From: Epiperipatus broadwayi
Taxonomy: Eukaryota; Onychophora; Udeonychophora; Euonychophora; Peripatidae
NCBI GenBank assembly: GCA_028023455.1
Contig: JAQFVV010012397.1
Coordinates: forward strand, 2,845,501 to 2,909,500
Length of the DNA stretch: 64,000 nt
Reading direction: 5' to 3'
Shown: positions 11,127-22,900 of the stretch, one piece after another
How the letters are laid out: the number at the start of each line of letters is the position of its first letter
Position numbering within the stretch: position 1 is the first letter of the stretch
The notes under the pieces: model-generated
What the model was told of the DNA's origin: nothing
The model's input: the letters and a program-made list of their open reading frames with translations, nothing else
The model's database searches: none
Made by a program: the position numbers and the translations under genes

Positions 11127-11686
11127 GTTTAGCAAAAAAAAAAAAGATCTTAAAAGTTTAATTTTTTTAGATGTAGCCTCTTGTACATTAAGTCAAATAC
11201 TAATATTTGACTAACGCAAGAAAACATTCAAATACTCGAGCGTTATTCTGGGAAATTTTGTCCTTATTTTAAAAAAAAGTAGTAACTCCGCAGAAACAGC
11301 TTTCCTATCTCAGTAGAGAACTATATTTTAAATAAATGATTTAGATGTTTAAAAAATATATAAACCAAATTAAAATGCAAATAATATTTTTATCATAATT
11401 TACAATTATATAACAATAGAAAAACATTATATTACACCATTGTGAATATTGTTATTATAATAAATATGTATTTTTAAAAAATATATATATTTAAAATTAT
11501 TAATGATTTGTAAATGAATTCAATATAAAAGCAATGAATTATAATATCTTTTACATTTACTTATATATATATATTTTGCGAACTTTTTGTACTGGTGGCG
11601 TCCTCTTTCAGTTAATACATTCTTCAATTTTTCAGTATTTTGTGTCTATTGTTGTTTATTGATTAGTTGTACAGTATTTTTAAAAA
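11127..11686. promoter_or_regulatory. Putative bidirectional promoter between two divergent genes
   Basis: This 560-bp interval separates two start codons pointing away from each other. It must hold the 5' untranslated regions and promoters of both, unless upstream non-coding exons exist. It is mostly A+T-rich. The most G+C-rich piece lies near 11577-11605 upstream of MRGBP, and another near 11235-11320 upstream of the KH gene. No clear TATA box can be distinguished in such A+T-rich DNA. The function is inferred from gene layout only. Confidence 0.55.
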
Positions 11687-11789
11687 ATGGTAGAAGTAAA
11701 CAAAATAAATGAAAAGGAAGGTCCAATTGATTGGAATGTTGACCTCGAAGTGCAATTGTTTTATGCTATGAAAGGTCATAAACCAGTAG
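11687..11789 (+). CDS. MRGBP: MRGBP exon 1 (MRG/MORF4L-binding protein, Eaf7 family)
   Basis: The exon encodes 34 residues plus one base, starting at ATG 11687, and ends at a G/GTAAAG donor. Residues 16-34 (W-N-x-D-x-E-V-x-L-F-Y-A-M-x-G-H-K-P-V) are the highly conserved N-terminal signature of MRGBP/Eaf7. The preceding 15 residues are charged and variable, as in other animals. Family knowledge: MRGBP is a nuclear subunit of the NuA4/TIP60 acetyltransferase complex and binds the MRG domain of MRG15 (MORF4L1), acting in chromatin-based transcription control. The split Gly codon (G/GT) is completed exactly by exon 2 at 56265. The divergent neighbour is the KH-domain exon. Confidence 0.9.
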
Positions 11790-12972
11790 GTAAAGTTAAA
11801 AAATCTCATCTCTAATGCATTTATATATATTGAGCAGGGGTTTTTTAATTTGAAAAAAAAAAAAATACGTAAAGTTAAACAAATATAAGATTATTTTATT
11901 TTTTAGATATCATGCATTAAAAGTGTGGCAATAATTAAATATAAGCATTTTCATTTATAATAATATATTTTTTTATAATTTTGTGAACCTGCTTTATATT
12001 TTTATAAACTAATATCCATATGGTTAATTAAAATAATTTGGATTAGATCTACTGGAATGATTGACTAGAAAATAAAAAAGGACTAGCAAATGCAAATACG
12101 TTTTTTTTTTTGGTTTAAATTTTTTGAAAGATATGTATAAAAAGGAATTAGCACTAGGGACAGTTATTCTCTAAATAATCACCAACAGAATAAACATTTC
12201 ACAAGTCCAAATAAGAGGAAGAAAATAATATATATATATATGCAGTACAAGTTTATAATTATTAATAAATATATCGACAATAATAACATTAAACTACAAT
12301 AATGGCAAAATAGATTATTTTATTTCAGTACTACAGAAATTTCTATCACTTCGTTTTTCCTTTTTTAAATTTAATATAATCGACTAATTTCAATAAATAT
12401 TATGACAACGGCTATATTCTCTTTAAATATTACTTATTCGCAATCTGTGACAATAAACTTTATTTCTTATATTTCAATTTTATTTTTATGATTATTTTTA
12501 TATATTGTATAAAGTATGTATTCATGCCATGTAATTTTTACCATTAGTAAATAAAACAGATCTTGATAATAATCATGAAATATGTTCGAAACGTAATGAA
12601 TAAAAAAGCAATATATTCATACAGTTAGAATAAGATTTGGAAAGAAAATGATGTGTGTGCTGTTGAGTTTTTGGAAAATATATAAAATCTAAATAAATTA
12701 TGTAACCAGTAAAAATGCCATGTTTTTAAGATGTTTTTCTTTGGGGATGCTTTAAAGCATATTTGTATATATATTAAATCAATCAGTTTTTTGAAGATAT
12801 ATTTTTTTTACTGTCATTAAAAGAAACAAATGTTGTGTTTTTGTTAATATGTACATAAATATACAAATTAAAAGTTTTTACATTTATTTAGAAAATTATG
12901 AATTTATGGCAAATACTTGCATTCATTGAGATTTGAAAAGCATATAAAATTTAAATTAATTAGCTTTGACAC
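11790..12972 (+). other. Start of MRGBP intron 1, A+T-rich, nothing recognised
   Basis: The stretch has homopolymers, TA runs (near 12230) and short low-complexity frames only. It is the beginning of the 44.5-kb first intron. Confidence 0.5.
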
Positions 12973-13473
12973 TAGATTGATAATATGTTGTGCTATTTCC
13001 ATCATCTAACATTAAATGTCAAGTGTCTACCCTGCCAATGCTTTGACACATGAAAAAAAAAAAGTCGGAAGTATCTAGAAAATTTTAAACTTTATTTAAA
13101 TTTTCCAAGTACAAACAACTGTTAATAATAACATTCAAATAAACAACATAGGTTAGTAGATTACACAACATTTTGAGTGATATTATTTTCCATTGTTCTT
13201 CGGGCATTACTGACCTGACCAATGCCAATATTAGCTGATTAGAGCATTGCCTTAAAATTTGACATTTAAGAAGATGTAAGTTCAACTTCTATACTAATAT
13301 TGTCACTGGTCAGGCCAGAACACTTGAAGAAGAATGGAGAATAATACATGGATCTAGTGTGTTATTATTAACAGTTGTTTGTATTTGAAAAATTTAAATA
13401 GAGTTTAAATTTTTTTGAACATTCAATATTTAATGATAAATGATGGAAATAGTTCAATATGTTATCACATCTA
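12973..13473. mobile_element. Long foldback element (~500 bp palindrome)
   Basis: Two nested sets of inverted repeats share one centre. The outer arms are 12973-13005 and 13441-13473 (for instance TATTTCCATCAT opposite ATGATGGAAATA). The inner arms run from about 13084 and from about 13420 inwards (ACAAACAACTGTTAATAATAACA opposite its complement, shown here only in part: GTTATTATTAACAGTTG). Pairing continues in the middle around TGACCTGACCA / TGGTCAGGCCA. The element lacks coding capacity and is best read as a non-autonomous foldback DNA transposon with a few unmatched insertions. Confidence 0.75.
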
Positions 13474-13561
13474 ATATACCATAATCACAAAACTTTAAGC
13501 AAATAGATTAATAGACTCTCATCAAAAATGGAAAAAAGTTTAATCCATTATGCTGCTTTTA

Positions 13562-13715
13562 CATATATTTAAATAAATCAGTGATATAATATAAAATATC
13601 CTTACATAATAGCAACAATATATATAATAATAATCATACACAAAAAAGCTCTTTTTGGCAAATCTTAATTTTTGCTCATTTCATTGTGCTTCAACTAATT
13701 TACAGTTATGTGATG
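13562..13715 (+). repeat. Left arm of a distant inverted repeat (partner 29243-29400)
   Basis: This 154-bp segment is an inverted copy of 29243-29400 with roughly 85-90% match by eye. Shared landmarks are AAATAAATCAGTGATATAAT, AATAATAATCATACACAAAA and TGCTTCAACTAATTTA. The arms bracket the LINE and LTR complex. The inner end of this arm touches the 3' end of the LINE (about 13722), as if the LINE had inserted there. The most economical reading is that both arms are the outer ends of one foldback element whose middle now lies at 28583-29234. Confidence 0.75.
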
Positions 13716-13721
13716 TGATGT

Positions 13722-15213
13722 ATTGTGACTTCTCCTTAAACGAAGTCAAGAATATCTCAGCAATTATGCCCAGATAAGCTTGTTAGCCACTTTATTTTCC
13801 ATTCCCCACTCTAAATTTTCCCATATTCTGCTCCATCCCATTTCCACAACATAATCTTTGTCAACTCTATAACTTTTATATCTAAATCCGGTTTATCTTT
13901 TCTCAAACCCAGCATAAAAACCAATAATTCACTTTCGGTGTAATCACTTTTTTCATGTTTATTCCTCCATAACTTCATTATATGTATCCTTTCTGTTTTC
14001 AAGCATTTACATTCAATTATCAAATGCCTAATATTTTTTATTCCTTACATAATTTACAAAATAAATCACTTATTTTTTTCCATTTACATGTATATTCTTT
14101 TGTAGCTAAAGATCCTGTTCGAACCTTAAATAATAAACTACTTTCCTTACTATTATCATATATTAACTCACACCTAATATTCTGTTTATTTTTATATATA
14201 TTTAAACTCCTTTTACTCTCCATACCATTTCTCCATCTCTCTAACTCCCTATTCTTTATTAATAAATCTATTCTTTTATCCCATTCCTTACTACTACAAC
14301 ACTCAACAATCCTCTTAACACAATCATCCCATCTTTTGTACAAATATACTGATATAAATTCTGTATTCAAATCTTTTGCATACCGCATTACCTTTCTCAC
14401 CCATCTTGTTACCTGCCCTTTACTCATAACCCAATTAAATACTATTTTAACTATTATTTTATTATCCATAAACTGCAATCTACTAAACATTTTCATTTTT
14501 CTTTTTGCATCTCTCATATGAAAACTTGACTATTCCATTTCTCCTTAAATTGCCTCTCTTGCTGTCCATACATCTGCATCCAATGCATGTCTTCCTACTT
14601 CCCTTTGAACTTTTTTTAAGTAATTTAATATCTCTTTACTAACATATAATGCATCATTACCATATGTTAACCCTGCTACTGCAACTCCTTTCCATATAAT
14701 TCTAATTATATCATTTATTATATGAAAACACTGTTAATTTCTTTATCAATCCCTTTCTTTTCTTTGCTTCATTTATCAACTTTTTCTCCCATTCATCCAA
14801 ATAATTTTTCTGATTACTTAAAATAATTCCCAAATAACTATATCTATTCACCACACTTAACTTAATATCTCCCAATAAAAATTCTACATCTCTTTCCCCA
14901 GTATTAACCATCATTATATTTGATTTTTCTTCACTAAATTTAATCTCCATCTCTTTACCCACCCTTGCACATGTCCTCAGCATAACTTCCATATCTTCTC
15001 TTCTTTCTGCACACAAAAAAAAGACCTGACAAAATATATACTCCCTTACTACCTATTAACGGTATCTTTATCCCTCTTCCTAATCTTTCTATTGCTCTTT
15101 CCAGTTCACTCAAATACAACACAAACAAAATAGGTGACAAAGGGGATCCTTGCCTTAGCCCCACCCCATTTTTAACTTTAACTGATTCTATATTCCCTAA
15201 TTGATATATATAT
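13722..15213 (-). mobile_element. CR1-type LINE, 3' part (RT C-terminal half)
   Basis: Read on the minus strand this continues the reverse transcriptase begun at 25236-28155. The join is in phase across the LTR insertion: a segment ending I-Y-E-N-N-Y upstream leads into the RT block GVGLRQGSPLSP near 15150. Then follow the thumb and connection region (FSEEKSN, YSYLGI), a helical region at about 14040-14520 and a C-terminal zinc-knuckle-like C-x2-C...H-x4-C near 13990-14050. It is broken: the catalytic F/Y-A-D-D box is not intact near 15020-15040, a CAA codon has become TAA near 14548, and a frameshift lies in the zinc region near 14036. The 3' end carries TGATGT-type repeats near 13722. A second copy (46405-47219) shows the undamaged state at some of these sites. 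Confidence 0.85.
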
Positions 15214-17405
15214 TATACCGAGACAAAGTCGGTACATGTATATACGCACACACACAAGCAATGTAAACACTCTGTTTTTTCTCACTTTCAACTTATGATG
15301 AAAAATAGATATAGTTTTCTTTCAATACTTTATAAAATACACTGTAAAATAAAATGTTAATGTTTCTGATTAAATAGTTTAAGGCTTTCATATAATCTAC
15401 TAAAACAATATCCTCTAAAAATAAAATATAAAGTATTACTAATATGCCATTTTTTAATCTCAATAAGTGATTTTTACTTGTATATGCCGCGGGGATAATT
15501 AAAAAGGGGTTTTATTTTAAATTATAACTGTAGTTAAAGTTAAAAGCTTATAGAAATGATTTTTGAGAAAGATTAAATGCTCGACTTTTAAACTAATGTA
15601 AATTATATTGTTCTCTTAAAACACGCACACACGTATGCATCAAAGGTGTGAATAAGTATTTTTATTTATTAACTGAGATTGCAATATGAGATTGCCTAAA
15701 CCTAAGATTGCCTCCAGCATATGGATTGAGTGAACATTACGTAGGACACGGACCATATCGACAACTAAAAAAATATTGAACTCTGGGTGGAGATTCGATC
15801 CTCAGATAATACCCAACCCATATAAATATCAAGCAAAATCTAAAGATATTATTCATTCTTTATTCTTTCTTTATCCTTTATTCAAAATTCATTAGTCAAA
15901 AGTCGTCATTCATCATCTCGTTTTCATTTTGTTTTTGCTATCCAGTTTATTCAATATGATCGCAGTGAAATCAGTATTTAGAGCGTCGATCGTCATGATG
16001 GGCTAGAAAACCCTTCAGTGATTGATCGACGCTCCGCCGCCAGAACATCTCCACAGCTATGAATGATCAACAACAGTACCATCCGAAAATAGTGCTCCAA
16101 CCAGTTCAATAATGTTGTTCCGTTTGAAATACATGAATCGTCCAAACCTACTACGCTGAACTTTAAAAAAAATGAATAACCTCGTATTATGGAAAACATC
16201 ATCTACCATGTTCGAACCCTCACCAAAGTAGAAGCAGCGGAAGACTAAGCAAAAATCCTAGGTAAACACTTTATTTTATAATGTTTTCATTCATTCTTTA
16301 CGTAAACTTTAAAAGGCAATCTCATAATTAATTAAATTCGACTTTTCGTAAATCAAACTATAAAATGATCCGTAATTCCTCATATTTAAACTTATTATTT
16401 TAATCTTCGTAAATCACATGCTATGCAATTCCTCATATTTAAATCTTAGGACCTTTCAGTTATGAACTTTGACCTTAATTATTATCTTCTAAGCTATAGC
16501 ACACCTAATTTCAAAATATAAAAGGAAATATGTATTTTATCATCCATGTTTATTATGCATAATATGTTCTTTTCTGTGCGAGTGCGTGAATGCACGTATG
16601 TGCGTGTAAATAAAACTATTAATCAGTATTGCATTTTTTTTTTTTATATTCAATAAATTTCTTTTTATAATTTAAACAAGTCTAGCATTTCTCAAATCAT
16701 TTCCTATAAGTAAATCTATATTTTTTTTTTTGTTATTTTAAGTATTATAATCAGCATTTATTCATGCGATTAATTATTTTACTTTTAAATTTGTCTTTCT
16801 TATTTTTTTGTTTTGTTTATTTCTTTAAGTTTCATCGTGCCGTAAGTCGCGATGTTTATTTATTATGTAGTTAAGATAGATTTAAGAGTTGGGAGGGCCT
16901 ATTATTAGAAAATGTAAATAAATGTCAATAAAGCTAATGTAAATAATTCTACCAGACTGTATGATAAAGGGGGAATGATATTATAAGCTTCTAATTTTTT
17001 TTATGAGCCAACCGAACATTCTTATTAGTTGCAAATAACCAATGACCCGGTCCAATATTTGGACCGATCTGTAAATCAACCAAGCTTCTTCTCCATTGGT
17101 TATTATTGTGTCTTTTGCCAGAATGATATTCTTGAAACAATTTCATCGCGACCCTGAGTGACCCTTATTGGTCCATGCTGGGAGTTTGAGCTTATGGGCG
17201 GGGATTAGACTTCGAAATCGTTTTGATATGACGTAAGGTGATGCGAGAAATTAAATTATAAATTAAATCATCGTATCTGGCGCCCCCTTATGTTGATAAT
17301 GAACAACTATCGATATAGGAAAATAAATAAAGCTTTACGCTATATCATGTTTGTTTCGGAGCTCTCAATCCCTATATGAACGGTTGAATAAGGCGAACGG
17401 TCACA
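15214..17405 (+). mobile_element. 5' LTR of the gag-only LTR element
   Basis: The LTR is 2192 bp. It starts TATACCGAGAC with a perfect hairpin, TACCGA...TCGGTA, then CATGTATATA, and ends GGTCACA. The second copy starts at 19930 and ends at 25235 and is nearly identical apart from one 3.1-kb interruption, which fixes both ends. The pair is flanked by atat at 15210-15213 and 25236-25239. A TATA box (TATAAATA) lies at 15821, a splice-donor-like CCTAG/GTAAAC at 16261/16262 and an AATAAA signal near 17327. The start is TA rather than the usual TG; the related solo LTR at 3296 has TG. Confidence 0.88.
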
Positions 17406-17407
17406 AA

Positions 17408-17427
17408 TGGCGCTTCCAAACGTGAGG
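17408..17427 (+). promoter_or_regulatory. Putative tRNA primer-binding site of the gag-only element
   Basis: Two bases after the 5' LTR the sequence reads TGGCGCTTCCAAACGTGAGG. It begins with TGG, the complement of a tRNA CCA end. The stretch resembles lysine-tRNA-type primer sites but is not identical to one I can recall, so the primer tRNA is uncertain. Confidence 0.6.
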
Positions 17428-17812
17428 CTAATACAAATAATGTTTTGGAGAGAAGCAAATCAAGACATTAGCCAAAAGCGGCCGAACCTCGTAAAAGACG
17501 CAAAATTTTTTTCACGTAAACGAAAGTTTGGACGAATAGAAAGGGAAGGAAAAGGGAGAAAAGGAAAATAATAAACGGAACAAAATACAGCGATCCACAG
17601 TATCGCAAATCTTTTAATAAAACACTTGGAGCCGGAGCGAAATAAATAAAAGGAGAACATAGCGGGAGATGGAGGCGCGGACGTCGATTAATCACTTCTT
17701 ATCATAAATAAATAAAAAAATAAAATAATCACGTTCCTGTAAACATCAACAAAAAGGTGTAACATTTTAGATATAAATAAAGAAAGGAAAAAATCTTTTT
17801 ATTAAGTCATAA
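17428..17812 (+). other. 5' untranslated leader of the gag-only element
   Basis: Between primer site and gag start there is a 385-bp leader, purine-rich around 17530-17600, with no conserved frame. Minus-strand open frames here are antisense. Confidence 0.5.
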
Positions 17813-18943
17813 ATGGACAGCAATAACGATACTGCGTGGGAGGAGACAGGGGAGAGCCCTATAACGTTCAAAAAGATAGATGTTAAAGAAGAGGATGAAT
17901 CAGAAATAAAAATGCTTCTTAGAATGATGAGCCAAATGATGATAGAGATGAGGGAAGATAGACAAGAAAGAAGGAAGAGAGAAGAGGACAGAGAAGAAAA
18001 AAGAAGGAGAGAGAGAAAGGAGGAGAGAGAGGAATTCATTAGGGAGATACGAAAATTATTGAAGGGAGACACAGGAGAGTCGGAGGAGGACCAGAGCAAA
18101 GGGGAAGAAATAAAGATTGACGAAGTAAAGACTGAGATTACCTCAATAAAAATAGAGATTGGGGCAGCAAAAGCCGAGATAGAAGAAGCGAAGACTGAAG
18201 TGATAACAGCAAAGGCATATCTGGAAGACGTAAGACAAAAGGTGGACGCGATAAATAGAAAGGTAGAATGAATCGAGCCACTACAGAACGTACCGAGAGA
18301 AGCTATGGCCAAACGTCTGGAGGAATTGGAAAAGAAATGTGAACTGAGAATAAACCTGCGGGAACCGAGCCAGTCGTGGGCCGAAAGGCAAATAAAAATT
18401 GAGATCTTCAGGGCAGGGGAAAACGAGAGTCCGATGGACCACGTGGAGAGCGCCCGGAACCTGTTTTCCGAACCCTCAAAGCCGGAGCCGGACAAAATCA
18501 ACATTGCCAGCACATACCTGCAAGGGCCAGCTAGAGATTGGTGGCGAACGATCGAGTTTAAACCCAGATCGTTCGTAGAATATCGAGAAGAGGTCCTACG
18601 AAGCTTTTGGAACGCTACCAGACAAGAGGGGATCTACTTTCACATCACCAATGAAAAATACGGGCTCAAACCTAACGAGACGATAACACAGTTCTATTAC
18701 AGGCAGGTGGCCGGCCTCCAGCAGCTACCGGCGTATCACATGACGGAGGAGCAAATCATCTCGACCATTAGACACAACATGCCGACAGACATCAGGCGGA
18801 TGATGCTAAGCCGGGATGATGAGGGCATCCACAAGATGGGGGACGCCATAGCTAAGTTCGAGCGAGCGGAAGGATGGGAAAGGCAGGTAGAGAGGCCGAG
18901 ACAGGAACCATATAGGAGAAAGCTACCACCAGATCGATACTAA
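17813..18943 (+). pseudogene. gag: gag of the LTR element, one in-frame stop
   Basis: One frame spans 17813-18943 (376 codons plus stop), interrupted only by TGA at 18269-18271; a CGA-to-TGA change would explain it. Residues 1-150 are highly charged, Glu/Lys/Arg-rich and predicted coiled coil (repeated EEDREEKRRRERKEE-like segments). After the stop, a Retrotrans_gag-type capsid region is clear: LFSEPSKP, TYLQGPARDWW, FVEYREEVLRSFW, a Q-F-Y-Y-R-Q-V segment and IRHNMPTDIRRMML. The protein ends in a basic tail without any CCHC zinc knuckle. Base composition is much more G+C-rich than the surroundings. No protease, RT, RNase H or integrase follows before the 3' LTR. Translation past TGA by readthrough is possible but unproven. 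Open frames on the other strand are shadows. Confidence 0.85.
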
Positions 18944-19929
18944 TGAAAATTTAGTCTAAAAACACGTTGACGAACACGGATTTGCCACAGGAATACGATT
19001 ACCGGAGCACGCTTTATAAATAACGGTAACTGAAGGAAAATGACCTCGGACCAGAAAGGACTTACACATCGCATCGCATCATACAATAACAAGGGGGGAA
19101 GGGGGGTTGATAAAACATTATTTTAAACCAAAGCAGACCGCAGATAACTAAACACGAGAGAAAAAATATAATTTAAAGAGAGAAAAGGAATAAATGTCAT
19201 AACTCTTCTAAAGAAAACTATTCGAGGTAAATAAGTTAATATTTCTGAAAGCCAGTTTAAATTAAAAAGAACGTCGCCCGCCTTCGACTAAAATATATGT
19301 TGCTCGAAAACACGCGGAGAAAGGAAGCGGATGCCGCCTAAAGAAAGAAAGAAAAGCCGGGTCGCGAGAGTGCGCTATTATTGTTCCTTCCCTCAAGATT
19401 TCCCAGTGTGCTAGGAGGTACAGAGCTCGGATATTTTGAATGCTTATTGTTCTATAACTCAGATTATTCGCTACCTCGTAAATGTTGTCGTATTTTGCAG
19501 AGGGGACTTCGGAAATGACCATCCCCCTGCCTCCCATTAGATAGACCGTAAGAGAATGTCTATATGTTCGTAACCTTGCATCGTGAGACTTCGGAAAGGT
19601 CCATCCCCATGCCAACCTTCCACCCCGGGTGCCTGTACCAGATTGGGCAAGATATCTCCAATTATGGCACGCCCGCTCTTCGTAAAGAAAAAAAAAAAAA
19701 GAAGAATTTTTTTTTTGAGTTTAGTTCGTAAACGTCAAGTGTCAATCCGAGCCTGACCACATGACCTGCCACTTCGTTTCTTTATATGAGGGGAGTTGAA
19801 CTGTAGGATAATCGGCTAAAATAAGTGATTAAAAAATCACACGAAGCGGGGTCAAAAAAATAAAGGATTTTATTGTGAAAATTAAAATGCCAATCCTCGC
19901 ATTTTAATTTTAGACGGATCGCGGGGATA
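18944..19929 (+). other. Non-coding internal region of the gag-only element
   Basis: The 986 bp from gag to the 3' LTR hold no pol motifs in any frame that I can see. A purine run with two G-blocks (AAGGGGGGAAGGGGGG) lies at 19091-19106, and GCGGGGA directly precedes the 3' LTR. Either could serve as a polypurine tract; the second is in the canonical position. Minus-strand open frames in this interval show no recognisable domain. Confidence 0.6.
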
Positions 19930-22900
19930 TATACCGAGACAAAGTCGGTACATGTATATACGCACACCCACAAGCAATGTAAACACTCTGTTTTTTCTCA
20001 CTTTCAACTTATGATGAAAAATAGATATAGTTTTCTTTCAATACTTTATAAAATACACTGTAAAATAAAATGTTAATATTTCTGATTAAATAGTTTAAGG
20101 CTTTCATATAATCTACTAAAACAATATCCTCTAAAAATAAAATATAAAGTATTACTAATATGCCATTTTTTAATCTCAATAAGTGATTTTTACTTGTATA
20201 TGCCGCGGGGATAATTAAAAAGGGGTTTTATTTTAAATTATAACTGTAGTAAAAGTTAAAAGCTTATAGAAATGATTTTTGAGAAAGATTAAATGCTCGA
20301 CTTTTAAACTAATGTAAATTATATTGTTCTCTTAAAACACGCACACACGTATGCATCAAAGGTGTGAATAAGTATTTTTATTTATTAACTGAGATTGCAA
20401 TATGAGATTGCCTAAACCTAAGATTGCCTCCAGCATATGGATTGAGTGAACATTACGTAGGACACGGACCATATCGACAACTAAAAAAATATTGAACTCT
20501 GGGTGGAGATTCGATCCTCAGATAATACCCAACCCATATAAATATCAAGGAAAATCTAAAGATATTATTCATTCTTTATTCTTTCTTTATCCTTTATTCA
20601 AAATTCATTAGTCAAAAGTCATTCATCATCTCGTTTTCATTTTGTTTTTGCTATCCGGTTTATTCAATATGATCGCAGTGAAATCAGTATTTAGAGCGTC
20701 GATCGTCATGATGGGCTAGGAAACCCTTCAGTGATTGATCGACGCTCCGCCGCCAGAACATCTCCACAGCTATGAATGATCAACAACAGTACCATCCGAA
20801 AATAGTGCTCCAACCAGTTCAATAATGTTGTTCCGTTTGAAATACATGAATCGTCCAAACCTACTACGCTGAACTTTAAAAAAAATGAATAACCTCATAT
20901 TATGGAAAACATCATCTACCATGTTCGAACCCTCACCAAAGTAGAAGCAGCGGAAGACTAAGCAAAAATCCTAGGTAAACACTTTATTTTATAATGTTTT
21001 CATTCATTCTTTACGTAAACTTTAAAAGACAATCTCATAATTAATTAAATTCGACTTTTCGTAAATCAAACTATAAAATGATCCGTAATTCCTCATATTT
21101 AAACTTATTATTTTAATCTTCGTAAATCACATGCTATGCAATTCCTCATATTTAAATCTTAGGACCTTTCAGTTATGAACTTTGACCTTAATTGTTATCT
21201 TCTAAGCTATAACACACCTAATTTCAAAATATAAAAGGAAATATGTATTTTATCATCCATGTTTATTATGCATAATATGTTCTTTTCTGTGCGAGTAACA
21301 GAATTTAGAATCCAAGCAAAAGAGACCGAAGCTGACCAGACTAGGACTGTAACATCCCGAGTCCGACCGCACTTCCAACTCGTAAGCCAGGATTCCAAGA
21401 CTCAAGACCCTACGAATGACCACCTTGAACTTACACGTAGTATACCTTTTTCCACACGGCTGACATAGGTCACGGAGAAGCAATGAGACTCATAACAAAA
21501 AAAAAATGGAATTTATTAACGGTATATATTTAAAACTAATTAATGCATCGGAAATCACATATATAATATAGAGAATTTTGAATTGGATTGAAATAAATAA
21601 GATCGAGATCAGAGTAATTTATTAAATTGTATGTTTATTTTTGCAGATTAAATTTGACGATTTTATCTATATTATTCTTGCATTTTACAATTAAAATGCG
21701 CGTAGCATCTAACATTTTGGAGAGCGCTTTAACCTTCTCTCCTTACAATTAAAATTATTTTACATTTGTTATTTTATTTGATGAAGTTAAATATTGTTTT
21801 CATCATTTGCTTTATTATCTTATTGATCAGTCACTGCATTGTAGCTATGGGGCAGATTATGCTAATCCCTCTTATTCCATGGTTTTCAGCTAAGCAATCA
21901 GACGAAGCCTTGTTTTCTCATATATGTGAAACATTTAAAGTCAAATTTATCTATAATATTATTATTTCAGACTATTGTACATGAGACCGAAACTAGCTCT
22001 TGAATATGTCAGACAATGGCTCAAACTTAATTTAAGGGAGGAAGAGTTGGCAACCAAAAGAACCAATGCGCTATAGCGCTGGTAAACCGTTATACTAAAT
22101 GTCGCTCTGCGGATGGATTAATATTTAGGGTTTTGTGATCAACACCGGAGCCCTATGACCGATCGCCATGCTGCTAAAGAGGGTTGGGGTAGCTAACACT
22201 ATTGCCTGGAATTTGACGTCAGGTCTTATTCGTGTGCGACCCAAGGAGTGTAAGAGGGATGGCCGTTCCGAGTCCCATCTTAAAGAAAAATGCAACATAA
22301 CGAGAAAGTTTAAATGTATAATAAAATTATCACATCCGCCAAGCAAAAGAGTTGAAATAATTTAATATTTAGCCACAAGAACGATAGCTAATCAGTGGAA
22401 TCATTAGCGCCAACTCTAATATAGCATTTTAATAATCATATGCTATACGTGGGCGTACTTTTAAATATTCTTTGCTTTCTAGTTTCAATCTCAAATAACA
22501 CATTTGATTACGCGATTAATTAATAAAAACAAAAAAGGGGAAAAAAGTATATTTGGAGGGCTTTTACAAAATGAAATAAATAACAAATATACTTATTCAA
22601 GGCTGGGATATTGCTTAGTGAAAATTAAATTGAAATTTACTTTGGGTTAAAACAAGATTCCCATTTTAAAATTGCCAACAAATAATTAAATAATCAAGAT
22701 CAAAATAATAATCAGCACATAGCCAATTCTTAACAGTTATTTAAGAGGGTTTTGAAACAGCGTGCATTAAGCTACGATAAATAATTATTAAATGAAGAGG
22801 GGTCATTCTCTCTTCTCTTTATTATTAATATTGCATGCCCGCTGTTTCGAGGCATTAGCATATAATTTATATTAAAAAAAAATAAAAAAGAAATAAAGAA

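Noticed and set aside
13982-14521. 179-codon plus-strand open frame
   Set aside because: It is antisense to the LINE RT C-terminal region; its Leu/Ile/Ser-rich sequence is the complement of purine-rich LINE coding sequence.
16003-16045. Inverted pair GCGTCGATC...GATCGACGC in the gag-only LTRs as an operator or origin
   Set aside because: Real inverted repeat present in both LTRs, but it lies in the transcribed part and nothing indicates a specific function.
17767-18513. 248-codon minus-strand open frame
   Set aside because: It is antisense to the gag frame. The gag strand has the recognisable capsid motifs, and the Ser/Phe/Ile-rich product does not.
19262-19615. 117-codon minus-strand frame in the gag-only element
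   Set aside because: No recognisable motif and antisense to the element. It could only be a gene if other copies conserve it.
21253-21483. Overlapping short frames at the start of the 3.1-kb insert
   Set aside because: Frames on both strands of similar length, crossing the LTR/insert junction, with no domain; taken as chance in a G+C-richer patch.
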